39,902 nt of DNA from an uncultured Acidimicrobiales bacterium. Lineage in GTDB: Bacteria; Actinomycetota; Acidimicrobiia; Acidimicrobiales; SHLQ01. The stretch is taken from positions 1-39,902 of the forward strand of contig CALHXU010000213.1 of NCBI GenBank assembly GCA_938040365.1. The letters are read 5' to 3'. The translations under genes and the position numbers were made by a program. Below are positions 17,610 through 25,827 of this stretch, in pieces; the first letter of the stretch is position 1, and every line of letters starts with the position of its first letter. The notes under the pieces are model-generated. The model had not been told where the DNA came from, did not search any database, and saw only the letters and a program-made list of their open reading frames with translations.

Positions 17610-18773
17610 TTATTGAACGAGGAGGTGATCTTCGATCAGGAACCAGTCGGTGTCGTCCCAGTCAGCGGTATCGACTTCGTACCATTCGCCGTCGATCCAG
17701 ACTTCGATGGCCCAGTCGTCGTCGGCAAAGTCTCCGGATCCGAAATCATCATCCAAGTCGGAGTATTCAACGTCCTCACCGGCAACGTCCTCACCGGCAA
17801 AGTCCTCATCGGCAAAGTCGAAGAAGTCATCAGCCTCGGCGACCTCGGCAGTATCAACATCGCCAGTGTCGGGGGCGGCTACTGCCTCGGCGGCATCTAC
17901 TGCCTCAGCGAGACTGTCCGCCTCATCGGCGGCGTCGGGAGCCGGCGCGATCGGCGCATCGGTGCGGTTCTTTGCGATGAAGTTCAGGTAATTCGGAATC
18001 TCGGCGTAGACACCAGGGGTGTCACCACCACACTCGTCACCCCAACTGGTGACCCCGGCAAGTCGCACGCCGCCAGCGGTATCGATCACGAGTGGGCCAC
18101 CGCTATCGCCGTAGCACGTGTCGGTGCCGGTGCCGCCAGCGCAAACCTCGTGGTTCGCATTAATTCCAAGGTCGACGGCGCACGCACGGTCGGCGACCAT
18201 TGGAACGCTGACCGATCGAAGTTGAGTACTTCCGTCCCCACCGCTTTCGCTGAGGTCTCCCCAGCCAGACACCGTTGCCGTCGTCGCTGCCGTAACCTCG
18301 GAACGAGTCGCGAGTTCAATGGGTTGTACGTCGTTGTTGAACGTGACCGGTTCGGCGAGGTTCAGCACTGCAATATCGCCAAGTTCGTTTTGGGCGTACG
18401 CCGGGTGCGCGGTGAACGAGTCGACGTCGATGTCCTGCCCGCTTCCATCTCGAGAGTCGGTGACCCCGGCTCGGACGAAGATCCCGGCCGCAGTCTCACC
18501 CTCGAGACAATGCGCAGCCGATACCACCGTCGTTGCGTCGATGAGCGAACCGCCGCAGAAGTGTCCGTCGGTTGTCTGGAGCGATACCTGCCACGGAGCG
18601 GTATCGATCGAGACCGGCTCACCGTTGACGATCGCCCCGGCCGAACCGGGACCGACGAGCACTGCTCCGCTCAACGCAGTGAGGCCGAGCACCGCACCCG
18701 AAAGCGTGCGGCGAAGTTTGGAATGCTTCGTGGCGGGGTTTGTGTGGTTTGCGGGGGTTGATTGGGTGTCCAT
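17610..18773 (-). CDS. Secreted trypsin-like serine protease with acidic C-terminal tail
   Basis: The 387-residue protein begins with a signal peptide (hydrophobic core about 24-43), then the S1 domain: mature IVNGEPV (I48), AAHC (H88), DIAVL (D133) and GDSGGP (S224). The S1-pocket residue six before the Ser is D218, predicting cleavage after Arg/Lys. Disulfide cysteines are present. Residues ~283-387 are an unusual tail very rich in Asp, Glu and Ala, with a final Trp/Asp segment (IEVWIDGEWYEVDTADWDD). The signal sequence ends in AGA directly before IVNG, so signal peptidase itself could create the active N-terminus. The start has AAGGAG upstream. It lies downstream of, and in the same direction as, the two-component genes. 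Confidence 0.88.
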   Translation of the reverse strand: MDTQSTPANHTNPATKHSKLRRTLSGAVLGLTALSGAVLVGPGSAGAIVNGEPVSIDTAPWQVSLQTTDGHFCGGSLIDATTVVSAAHCLEGETAAGIFVRAGVTDSRDGSGQDIDVDSFTAHPAYAQNELGDIAVLNLAEPVTFNNDVQPIELATRSEVTAATTATVSGWGDLSESGGDGSTQLRSVSVPMVADRACAVDLGINANHEVCAGGTGTDTCYGDSGGPLVIDTAGGVRLAGVTSWGDECGGDTPGVYAEIPNYLNFIAKNRTDAPIAPAPDAADEADSLAEAVDAAEAVAAPDTGDVDTAEVAEADDFFDFADEDFAGEDVAGEDVEYSDLDDDFGSGDFADDDWAIEVWIDGEWYEVDTADWDDTDWFLIEDHLLVQ

Positions 18774-18809
18774 GACATCTCCTTGGTTGAGTTGATGTTG
18801 AACACTCTG

Positions 18810-18860
18810 GGACTGGCGCCTGACGCCAACCTGAAGGAACCTGAACGCTACGTTCAGGTT
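18810..18860 (-). promoter_or_regulatory. Repeated TTCAGGTT boxes upstream of the protease; also hairpin after the kinase gene
   Basis: On the plus strand AACCTGAAGG (18828-18837) and AACCTGAACG (18838-18847) are tandem 10-base direct repeats. The second also forms a perfect 10-base inverted repeat with CGTTCAGGTT (18851-18860) around CTA. Tandem ~10-base repeats are typical of OmpR/PhoB-type response-regulator sites, and this is the protease promoter region. The inverted repeat could equally end the kinase transcript, whose stop is at 18867. Confidence 0.5.
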
Positions 18861-18866
18861 TTGGAT

Positions 18867-20279
18867 TTACCCCGTAGAACCTGGGCCCGCAACGGGGAGG
18901 CGCAACACGAAACGTGCACCTCCGAGGCTCGACGTCTCGATGATGAGATCACCCTCGTGCAACGCAGCGATCTCTCTCGACAGCGCCAGTCCAAGGCCCG
19001 ACCCGCCGCTATCACGGTTGCGTGCCTCGTCGAGTCGAACAAAACGTTCAAACACCCGATCCCGATCGGCCTCGGGTATCCCAGAACCATCGTCGTCGAC
19101 CCGAACGAACGAATGACCACCCTCTTCGTACACCGAAACCACGACCTGCTCTCGGGCGTGGCGAGTTGCATTGGTGAGCAGATTCGTGACGACTCGACGG
19201 AGGTCATCGAGGTTGCCACGCACCGACGCCGCGCTCACCGCCGACGTATCGATTCGAACGGCGACGCGCGGGGCGAGCACCGAAATCTCGGCGAGCACAA
19301 CATCGTCGAGATCGACCAGCCCAACCCGGGCTGGATCGAGCGAGCCATTCTCGGCGCGGGCCATGCCGAGCAGATCGTCGACCAAACGCTGCATCCGGTC
19401 CACTTCGGCAGACATGCGCTTCGAGGTTGCCTTGTAGTCGGCGGTCGCTTCGTGTGCGAGGTCGACATCGAGTTGCGCGCGCATCGACGCCAACGGAGTC
19501 CGAAGCTCGTGGGCGGCATCGGAGGTGAATCTGCGCTGCATCTCCTGGGACTCTTCGAGTCGCCCGAGCATCGAGTTCATCGTGATCGCTAAACGGTCGA
19601 TCTCGTTCTGCGACGATTCGGACGTTCCAACATCGTCGTTGCGGAGCGGAAGTCGCCGGCCGAGATCTCCACCGGAGATGCTCTCCACTTCGGACCGCAT
19701 TCGCTCGACCGGCTGCAACGCCCGTCCGGCGAGCAGATACACCAAACCACCAACGAACAACGTGAGCAGCGAAACACTCACCACGGCAAAACGCCTAGCC
19801 TCTGCGATGGTCCGGTCGACGCCATCGAGGGTCCGAGCCGCAACGACGAGCTCGTCGCCGAGCTCCACCGGCATAAATACCACTCGGAGGTTGTCCGAGC
19901 CCTCGGTCAGCGTGATCGACTCGACCGAACCGTTCGTTGGCTCGTCGAACGCTTCATCGATCGAGTCGAAAATAGCGAGCAGCGCTTCGACACTGGGCTC
20001 GTCATCGTTATGGACATCGAGGATCGGTAGCCCAAAGGGATCTTCGATTATGCCGACGAAGGTCTCGGGGTCGTTCGGGAAGCTCGACGGGTCGAGGGAG
20101 TTGGTGATGTCGACCTCGACGCTGACATCGAACGCACGGTTACGAATCGACTGGTCAACCTCGCGAACGAGACTTCGTTCGAGCAGGGCCAGCAACACAA
20201 CCGCGCCGATCGTCAGCGACAGGAGCGTCGCGATGAGGGCAACCCCGGTCAGGCGCCCTTGCACCGTCCGAAACATCAA
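18867..20279 (-). CDS. Two-component sensor histidine kinase
   Basis: The 470-residue membrane kinase has a first transmembrane helix at about 11-33, an extracellular sensor region ~40-160 rich in Asp/Glu, a second helix ~165-184, and a HAMP segment with the family pattern LAGRALQPVERMRSEVESIS. The HisKA box FTSDAAHELRTPLASMRAQL contains phospho-acceptor H257. The C-terminal ATPase has an N-box region (VTNLLTNATRHA), DDGSGIPEADRDRVFERFVR and GGSGLGLAL. It overlaps the response regulator by 4 bases, so the pair is co-translated. The acidic sensor domain could detect a cation or cell-envelope state; that is speculation. The secreted protease gene directly downstream is a plausible target. Confidence 0.9.
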   Translation of the reverse strand: MMFRTVQGRLTGVALIATLLSLTIGAVVLLALLERSLVREVDQSIRNRAFDVSVEVDITNSLDPSSFPNDPETFVGIIEDPFGLPILDVHNDDEPSVEALLAIFDSIDEAFDEPTNGSVESITLTEGSDNLRVVFMPVELGDELVVAARTLDGVDRTIAEARRFAVVSVSLLTLFVGGLVYLLAGRALQPVERMRSEVESISGGDLGRRLPLRNDDVGTSESSQNEIDRLAITMNSMLGRLEESQEMQRRFTSDAAHELRTPLASMRAQLDVDLAHEATADYKATSKRMSAEVDRMQRLVDDLLGMARAENGSLDPARVGLVDLDDVVLAEISVLAPRVAVRIDTSAVSAASVRGNLDDLRRVVTNLLTNATRHAREQVVVSVYEEGGHSFVRVDDDGSGIPEADRDRVFERFVRLDEARNRDSGGSGLGLALSREIAALHEGDLIIETSSLGGARFVLRLPVAGPGSTG

Positions 20280-20962
20280 CGGGAATCGTCCACGATTCGA
20301 TACCCAACGCCTCGTACCGTCTCGAGGCTCTTTCGTTGAAACGGCGTATCGATCGCCGCTCGGATCCGAGAGATGTAGACCTCGACGATGTTTGGATCGC
20401 CGTCAAAGTCATAGTCCCAAACGTTGTCGAGAATCTGTTCCTTCGACAGGACGAGCCCTTGTTGATACATCAAGAATTCGAGGACGCCGAAGGCCTTTGG
20501 CGAGAGCTCGACGTCGTGATCGCCTCGACGAACTCGCCTCGATTTCGGGTCGAGGTAGAGGTCTCCGCAGCGCTGGCCGTCGGTAGACCCGCCCTCGCCA
20601 GCTGCGGCGCGTCGGATCAACGCTCGCACTCGACTGAGCAACACCTGATAGTTGAAGGGCTTGGTCACATAGTCATCTGCTCCGGTGTCGAGCCCCTCCA
20701 TTTCGTCGTAGTCGCCATCTTTGGCGGTGAGCATCAAGATCGGAACGGCGTTGCCGTCATCGCGCAACGCTTTGCACACCCGGTAGCCATTCATTCCCGG
20801 AACCATGATGTCGAGAAGGATTGCGTTGTAGGGATGTGACCGTGCCAGTGCGAGACCATCGTTGCCGTTGTCTGCAACATCGACCGCAAACCCGTCGGCG
20901 GCAAAGCCGCGGGCGAGTGCTTCGGCAATGCCAGGTTCGTCTTCGATCACGAGCAGGCGCAT
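20276..20962 (-). CDS. OmpR-family response regulator
   Basis: The 228-residue regulator has a receiver domain (acidic pocket EDE at 7-9, phospho-acceptor D51 in LLDIMVPG, Thr in MLTAKDG, Lys in VTKPFN) and a C-terminal winged helix ending RKSLETVRGVGYRIVD. It partners the kinase encoded immediately downstream and acts as a DNA-binding regulator. Just upstream on the minus strand are spaced TTCAG boxes (TTCAGCGTTCGTTCAGGAA, 20982-21000) resembling the boxes before the protease gene, which hints at autoregulation. Confidence 0.92.
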   Translation of the reverse strand: MRLLVIEDEPGIAEALARGFAADGFAVDVADNGNDGLALARSHPYNAILLDIMVPGMNGYRVCKALRDDGNAVPILMLTAKDGDYDEMEGLDTGADDYVTKPFNYQVLLSRVRALIRRAAAGEGGSTDGQRCGDLYLDPKSRRVRRGDHDVELSPKAFGVLEFLMYQQGLVLSKEQILDNVWDYDFDGDPNIVEVYISRIRAAIDTPFQRKSLETVRGVGYRIVDDSR

Positions 20963-20981
20963 GCCCTCAGTATCTCGCCTA

Positions 20982-21000
20982 TTCCTGAACGAACGCTGAA
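20982..21000 (-). promoter_or_regulatory. Candidate response-regulator boxes upstream of the regulator gene
   Basis: The minus strand reads TTCAGCGTTCGTTCAGGAA about 20 bases before the regulator ATG: two TTCAG units 11 bases apart. A further TCAGGTTGA lies upstream near 21020-21030. The spacing suits OmpR-family binding. Assignment rests on similarity to the boxes at 18828-18860. Confidence 0.4.
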
Positions 21001-21100
21001 TGCTCGTCGGCTTTGCTGATCAACCTGACCTGCTTCGCTCGTCGGCGGGCCGTTTCTCATTGCGTCCGACACAGATCGAATCGACGACCGAGACTTTGCC

Positions 21101-21532
21101 ATGGCCCAATTCGTTGCGACGGTACGCACAGAGTCTCCAATCGACGAGGTCTTTGCGTACATAGCAGATCTCGAAAACTTTGTTCGGTGGGATCCCGGGG
21201 TTGAGTCGTCGACCCAAGTCAATGGTGATGGTCCTGGTCTTGGCGCCAGCTACACCGTCCGAGCCAGTGGCGCCGACCTCGTCTATGAGATCATCGAGTT
21301 CGACGCCCCGAACCGTGTCGTCGCCGAGGCGAAGACCAAGTTGTTGTATAGCTACGACGTCATCACCCTCGAAACTCGCCAAGGAAGCACCTACGTCACC
21401 TACGACGCCACACTCACCCTCAACGGTCCGCTCGCCATGGGAGATGCTGCCTTCGGCGTGGTCTTCAACAAGATCGGCGAGAAGGCCATCGTTGGACTCG
21501 TCGAAGCACTCGACGGTACCCGCACCCAGTAA
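21101..21532 (+). CDS. SRPBCC-family protein (polyketide cyclase/START-like)
   Basis: The 143-residue single-domain protein has the SRPBCC pattern: an initial strand VATVRTESPIDEVFAYIADLENFVRWDPGV, a central PGLGASYTV strand and a long C-terminal helix. Such proteins bind hydrophobic ligands in the cytoplasm or act as coenzyme Q-binding/cyclase-like proteins. No catalytic residue set is obvious, so the ligand is unknown. It is divergent from the response regulator, with 138 bases between them, and converges on the membrane protein at 21599. It is probably monocistronic. Confidence 0.8.
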   Translation: MAQFVATVRTESPIDEVFAYIADLENFVRWDPGVESSTQVNGDGPGLGASYTVRASGADLVYEIIEFDAPNRVVAEAKTKLLYSYDVITLETRQGSTYVTYDATLTLNGPLAMGDAAFGVVFNKIGEKAIVGLVEALDGTRTQ

Positions 21533-21558
21533 CTCACGGCAGCTCCGCGCCCAACCGA

Positions 21559-21609
21559 TTTCGTAAGGGTGTCAGGCACCTTTACGAAACGGGCACCTTT
21601 ACGAAACGG
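21559..21609. terminator. Inverted repeat with extra half copy between convergent genes
   Basis: TTTCGTAAGGGTGTC and GGCACCTTTACGAAA (21559-21589) pair with two mismatches around a single A. A second copy of the right arm follows at once (GGCACCTTTACGAAACGG to 21609). The core GGTGTCAGGCACC is a 13-base near-palindrome. The stop codon of the membrane protein (21599-21601, minus strand) lies inside the extra arm. It probably acts as a terminator for both converging genes. Confidence 0.65.
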
Positions 21610-22450
21610 CGTCGTGCTCGGGTCGTTCTGCGATGAGCAGCAGCGGCAGGAATGCAGCGCCGAGGAGCGGCCAGTGAAAGATGACGAACATCGTTGCCGC
21701 GATACCCACGTGCATAACCCAGGCCGCTAGCGCCCACACCCTGGCGATTCGACGATTGACCAAGGCCAACGGCGCTCCAAGTTCGATTGCGATGACGCTG
21801 ATGCCCAGGGGGACCGAGAGAAATCCGAGATCGGCGAACAGTGTCGCGAATGGCGACGGAGTCCCTCCCAACACCTCGAACCGTGTTGCCGAGAACGAAA
21901 TGTTCCGCTCAAGCGCTCCATCGCTAACCCAGTCCAGACCACCAAGGCGGAGCTTTGCGATTCCTGCCAGCACATAGGTGATGACGGTCATCAGCGATGC
22001 GAGTCGCAGCGCCCAACCCGAGCGAACTGCGTCGAATCGGCCACCTGCTGCGAGGAGCGCTCCAACGTGGAGCGCGGGCAAAATGTCGAACCAGAGAATC
22101 TGCCCACCCGACGACCGGTGTCCGAACAAGACGAGGATCGCAAGCCCGCCGACGACCGGAAGCCATCGGACAGACTCGACCGGCCGCACCCAAACGAGCG
22201 AACCAAATAACGCAACGACCCACAGCCCCCACAACACGACGACCGGTAACGGGGCATCGAGCCATCGCAAGTACACGACGGGTTCCCACCGAGTGGGGGC
22301 TTGGGTGAGCGCCACGACCCTGACCAGCAGGTACCCACAAAGGACGACACCGGCCCACACGCGCCATCGCGCCAGAACCCGCTCGGAGATCGACGGCGTC
22401 AACCACGTCACTGGTGTCGCTGTTATCGCTGTGCGACGCACCGGTGTCAT
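21599..22450 (-). CDS. Polytopic membrane protein, HTTM-like
   Basis: The 283-residue protein, starting at ATG 22450 (MTPVRRTAITA), has about seven to eight hydrophobic spans, including WAGVVLCGYLLVRVVALT and LASLMTVITYVLAGIAKLRL. The pattern and the segment GLDWVSDGALERNISF resemble HTTM (vitamin-K-dependent carboxylase-like) membrane proteins and DoxX-like relatives. I cannot see catalytic Lys/His residues that would prove carboxylase activity. The frame is open upstream to 22717, but that stretch overlaps the previous gene and has low-complexity Arg/Ser shadow sequence. It is co-oriented with, and 16 bases after, the small anchored protein gene, the pairing usual for HTTM proteins. Confidence 0.65.
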   Translation of the reverse strand: MTPVRRTAITATPVTWLTPSISERVLARWRVWAGVVLCGYLLVRVVALTQAPTRWEPVVYLRWLDAPLPVVVLWGLWVVALFGSLVWVRPVESVRWLPVVGGLAILVLFGHRSSGGQILWFDILPALHVGALLAAGGRFDAVRSGWALRLASLMTVITYVLAGIAKLRLGGLDWVSDGALERNISFSATRFEVLGGTPSPFATLFADLGFLSVPLGISVIAIELGAPLALVNRRIARVWALAAWVMHVGIAATMFVIFHWPLLGAAFLPLLLIAERPEHDAVS

Positions 22451-22466
22451 AGCGCGACGCGCAGTT

Positions 22467-22898
22467 TCATCGGGCGACGCACCGGTGAAGAACATCGAGC
22501 GCCGCCGGCGGCTCGTCTCGGGCAACGTCAAGATCATGGGTGACCGAAACGACCTCAACCGCCGCGAGGTTGCGGTCCGAGCGCGCCAAGATCCGGTCGC
22601 ACACACGGTCGAGAGTCCCCGAGCTTCTCGCGGCACGAAGGAGCGCTTCGGCAATGAGTGGGTCATCGGTGCCACCGATTTCGGCGAGCGAAAGGTCGAC
22701 CACCTCACCTTCGTCATCGAACCCTCGTGCCGTCACGAACTCGGCGAATTGTCCGCGGGGCACGGCGAACATTGGCTGGGTCGATACAGGAAAGTCATCA
22801 GTCCCAGTCACGAGCGGCGAAACCAACACGAGGCATACCGCGATCGACACGGTTGCGAGGAGCAGCCGTCTGCCCATTCCCATCGCTGGCTCATCCAT
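22467..22898 (-). CDS. Small single-span anchored protein, partner of the HTTM-like gene
   Basis: The 143-residue protein, if ATG 22898 (MDEPAMGMGRR) is used, has one N-terminal hydrophobic helix (LLLATVSIAVCLVLVSPLVTG) followed by an external polar domain. The motif FPVSTQPMFAVPRG resembles the 'PMF' motif often seen in proteins encoded beside HTTM genes. A GTG at 22934 would add 12 residues, but it would sit in the ribosome site of the divergent deaminase gene. Function is unknown. It is divergent from the 8-oxoguanine deaminase, with only ~40 bases between starts, so the promoters overlap. Confidence 0.6.
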   Translation of the reverse strand: MDEPAMGMGRRLLLATVSIAVCLVLVSPLVTGTDDFPVSTQPMFAVPRGQFAEFVTARGFDDEGEVVDLSLAEIGGTDDPLIAEALLRAARSSGTLDRVCDRILARSDRNLAAVEVVSVTHDLDVARDEPPAALDVLHRCVAR

Positions 22899-22939
22899 CG
22901 AACAACAGTAATCTTCTTGCCCGTGGGAGGACACTGCAC

Positions 22940-24316
22940 ATGACGGTCAAGGCTGATCTACTCATCTACAACGCTGGCCTAGTCGCCACGGTCGACGAGC
23001 AGCGGCGCGAACTCGCCAACGGCTGGGTTGCCTGCACCGACGGGCTGATCAGTGGCGTGGGCGCAAGCAACGAGACACCGCCCGATGCGACCGTGCGGAT
23101 CGACGCGACCGACCAACTCGTCACGCCCGGGCTGATCAACGCCCACCACCATCTGTTCCAGAACCTGACTCGTGCATGGACGCCAATGACGAACAAGCCA
23201 CTGTTTGGCTGGTTGCAGGCGTTGTATCCAACATGGACGGCGAACATCGACGAGGAGTCCGAGTATCTCGCTGCGTGGGTTGGGCTTGCCGAACTGGCGC
23301 TCTCGGGCTGCACCACATCGACCGACCACCACTACCTGCATCCTCGCCGAGCTGGCGATCTACTCGCCGCCGAGATCAAGGCAGCCCTGGACCTCGGCAT
23401 GCGGTTCCACCCCACGTATGGATCGATGAGTTTGTCGGAGAAGGACGGTGGCCTTCCGCCCGACGACGCGGTACTTCCCGAAGACGAGATCTTGGCGAAC
23501 TCGAAGAGCCACGTCGAACGCTGGCACGACCCGCGCCACGGGTCGATGATTCAGATAGCACTCGCACCTTGTAGCCCATTCACGGTCACCCCCGACCTGA
23601 TGGCCCGCACTGCTGAACTCGCAGAGCAGCTCGACGTTCGCCTGCACACCCACTTGGCCGAGAACTCCGAAGATGACGAGTTCGCGCTCGCAACATTTGG
23701 CATGCGTCCGGTCGACCTTCTCGAAGACGTTGGTTGGATGACGGAGCGAACGTGGGGCGCGCATGTCGTCATGCCGAACCCGGACGAAGTCGTGCGTCTC
23801 GGCGCAGCCGGCGTCGGCGTTGCCCACTGCCCCAGCTCAAACATGATCCTCAGCTCGGGAATTGCGCCTGTGGTCGACCTCCGCCATGCCGGATGCCACG
23901 TTGGCCTCGGCTGCGATGGCTCGTCATCGGCCGATAGTGCATCACTCTGGCAAGAGGCCCGCCTCGCCATGCTGTCGGGCAAGCTGAAATCGGGCGCCGA
24001 CGCAATGACCGCCCGCACCGCGTTGGAAGTTGCCACCCGCGGCGGCGCTGGTTGTCTCGGTCGGATAGGCGAACTCGGCGAGATTTCGGTCGGCGCGGTT
24101 GCCGACCTTGCGGTATGGAAGCTCGACGGGCCGGTCTTTGCCGGTGTCGTCGACGACTTGGTCGAAGGGTGGCTGAGGACTGGCCCACATCAGGCGTGGC
24201 ACACGATCGTCAATGGCGTACTCGTCGTCGAAGATGGCGAGCTCCAGACCCGAGAGCTCGAGTCGAACCTCGCTGCTCACGCGCTTGCGTCGCGCCGGTT
24301 CCAGACAGCCGACTAA
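22940..24316 (+). CDS. 8-oxoguanine deaminase-like amidohydrolase
   Basis: The 458-residue amidohydrolase starts at an ATG with GGGAGG ten bases upstream. The metal site begins with H69-x-H71 in NAHHHLFQNLTRAW, with later ligands in HTHLAEN and HCPSSN and Asp in LGCDGSSSADS. The HHHxFQ signature and length match the 8-oxoguanine deaminase group of cytosine/guanine-type deaminases, which convert 8-oxoguanine to urate plus ammonia in the cytoplasm. Isocytosine or related triazine-type substrates are alternatives. Urate would feed the catabolic operon at the left of the window. The stop overlaps the stop of the convergent phosphomutase by 4 bases. Confidence 0.85.
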   Translation: MTVKADLLIYNAGLVATVDEQRRELANGWVACTDGLISGVGASNETPPDATVRIDATDQLVTPGLINAHHHLFQNLTRAWTPMTNKPLFGWLQALYPTWTANIDEESEYLAAWVGLAELALSGCTTSTDHHYLHPRRAGDLLAAEIKAALDLGMRFHPTYGSMSLSEKDGGLPPDDAVLPEDEILANSKSHVERWHDPRHGSMIQIALAPCSPFTVTPDLMARTAELAEQLDVRLHTHLAENSEDDEFALATFGMRPVDLLEDVGWMTERTWGAHVVMPNPDEVVRLGAAGVGVAHCPSSNMILSSGIAPVVDLRHAGCHVGLGCDGSSSADSASLWQEARLAMLSGKLKSGADAMTARTALEVATRGGAGCLGRIGELGEISVGAVADLAVWKLDGPVFAGVVDDLVEGWLRTGPHQAWHTIVNGVLVVEDGELQTRELESNLAAHALASRRFQTAD

Positions 24317-25824
24317 GCGAGCAGTTCGCGGACGATCGTCTCGAGTTCGGTCAACCGCTGTGTGGCGACGGCCGAATCACGATCGACGGCTTCGAGGTAG
24401 GCCTTCAGTTTGGGCTCGGTGCCGCTCGGGCGCAAGATCACCCTCCCGCCATCGACGTGGTAGATCAACATGTCGGTCGGTGCGTGCACTTCGCTGCCCG
24501 CAATGAGATCTTCGAAACCGTTGGAGGCGAGCGCTTCGGGAGGGTTTGATCGCAGACTTTCCATCACTGCCGACATCTGTGTCATCGAGTCTTCGCCGTC
24601 GAATCGCTTCGAGTACTGGCCGTTGACGTGGACCCCGTGCGTGGCATGAATGCCAGCGAGCGCCGAATCAACGGTGACGCCCTCTGCGAAACCGCTGACC
24701 ATTTCGGCGAACATCAGGCCAGCCGAGATGCCGTCCTTGTCTCGAATTGTGGGGACGACGGCGTATCCGAGCGCTTCTTCGTAGGCGAAGAGCAGCGTTT
24801 CGTCAGTGCCCGACGTCGCTCGAGCGAGCCACTTGAATCCGGTAAGTGTGGTGTGGCACGGCACGCCGCCAGCGGCTGCGAGCTTTGCGAGAAGTGATGA
24901 CGAGACCACCGTGGTGGCAACCGCAATTTCGCTACCTCGATCGGCGGTTTGTAGGACGCGGTCTGCAAGCAGGACACCGATCTCGTCGCCGGTGAGGCGT
25001 TCCCAGCCCGCTGCACGCCGCACAGCTACGGCGAGGCGATCGGCGTCGGGGTCATTCGCCAAGATCAGGTCGGCGTCTTCAGCTTCGGCGAGCGCTATCG
25101 CAAGGTCGAGCGTGCCCGGTTCTTCGGGGTTGGGGAACGCCGCAGTCGGAAAGGCCGGGTCGGGGTCGTGCTGCTCGGGAACCGAAATGACCCGATGACC
25201 AGCGGACTCGAGCGCCCGCATGAAAAGCTCTGCGCCAACGCCGTGCAGTGCGGTGTACACGATCGTGAGACCATTCCGGGCTTGCCCGTCTTCGACCCGA
25301 ACGCGACGGGTGCCAATCGATTCGGTCACGGTGGCGAGGTAGGCATCGACCTGTTCTGCGCCAAGGCGTTCAACGGCGGACGGAAGCTCGACCGACACAT
25401 CGGCAGGCCATGGAAGCTCAGCCATCAACGCCTCGATCTCGACCGAGTCTGCTGGCAACAGTTGGCCTCCGTCGGCGGAATACACCTTGTACCCGTTGTC
25501 GGTTGCCGGGTTATGACTGGCGGTAACCATCACTCCCCCAGCAGCTGCTGTCGTGGCGACCTCGTGGGCAACAACAGGTGTCGGAACCGGAGCGACGAAG
25601 AGCCGCGGAACATGACCCATCTCGGCGAGGACTCGGGCGGTGACGTTCGCAAAGTCTTCGCTACCGTTGCGAGCATCACGGCCGATCACGACCTCGGACT
25701 TCGCGGGCAGCCACCGTCCAATCGCCGTTGCGACCTGCTCGACGATCTCTACGTTCATGGCGAGCGGCCCCTCGCCGAGTGGGGCCCGAAGTCCAGCGGT
25801 ACCGAACGTCAGCCGATCGGCCAT
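24313..25824 (-). CDS. PGM2-like phosphohexo/phosphopentomutase
   Basis: The 503-residue alpha-D-phosphohexomutase family enzyme has N-terminal FGTAGLRAPLGEGPLAMN, typical of the PGM2/PgcA branch; catalytic S103 in TASHNP; metal loop NDPDADR; and a C-terminal phosphate-binding RPSGTEPKLKAY. It interconverts sugar-1-phosphates and sugar-6(5)-phosphates. Its gene starts 3 bases after the stop of purine nucleoside phosphorylase, which makes ribose-1-phosphate. A phosphopentomutase role (ribose-1-P to ribose-5-P) is therefore a good inference, as known for PGM2. Phosphoglucomutase activity is equally possible. Confidence 0.87.
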   Translation of the reverse strand: MADRLTFGTAGLRAPLGEGPLAMNVEIVEQVATAIGRWLPAKSEVVIGRDARNGSEDFANVTARVLAEMGHVPRLFVAPVPTPVVAHEVATTAAAGGVMVTASHNPATDNGYKVYSADGGQLLPADSVEIEALMAELPWPADVSVELPSAVERLGAEQVDAYLATVTESIGTRRVRVEDGQARNGLTIVYTALHGVGAELFMRALESAGHRVISVPEQHDPDPAFPTAAFPNPEEPGTLDLAIALAEAEDADLILANDPDADRLAVAVRRAAGWERLTGDEIGVLLADRVLQTADRGSEIAVATTVVSSSLLAKLAAAGGVPCHTTLTGFKWLARATSGTDETLLFAYEEALGYAVVPTIRDKDGISAGLMFAEMVSGFAEGVTVDSALAGIHATHGVHVNGQYSKRFDGEDSMTQMSAVMESLRSNPPEALASNGFEDLIAGSEVHAPTDMLIYHVDGGRVILRPSGTEPKLKAYLEAVDRDSAVATQRLTELETIVRELLA

Positions 25825-25827
25825 TCG

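Noticed and set aside
22451-22717. N-terminal extension of the HTTM-like protein
   Set aside because: It overlaps the upstream co-directional gene in another frame and lacks membrane-protein character; ATG 22450 follows the upstream stop closely.
22658-22939. N-terminal extension of the 8-oxoguanine deaminase
   Set aside because: The family starts just before the beta-domain (MTVKADLLIYNAG); the ATG at 22940 has a GGGAGG site, and the upstream frame is opposite another gene.
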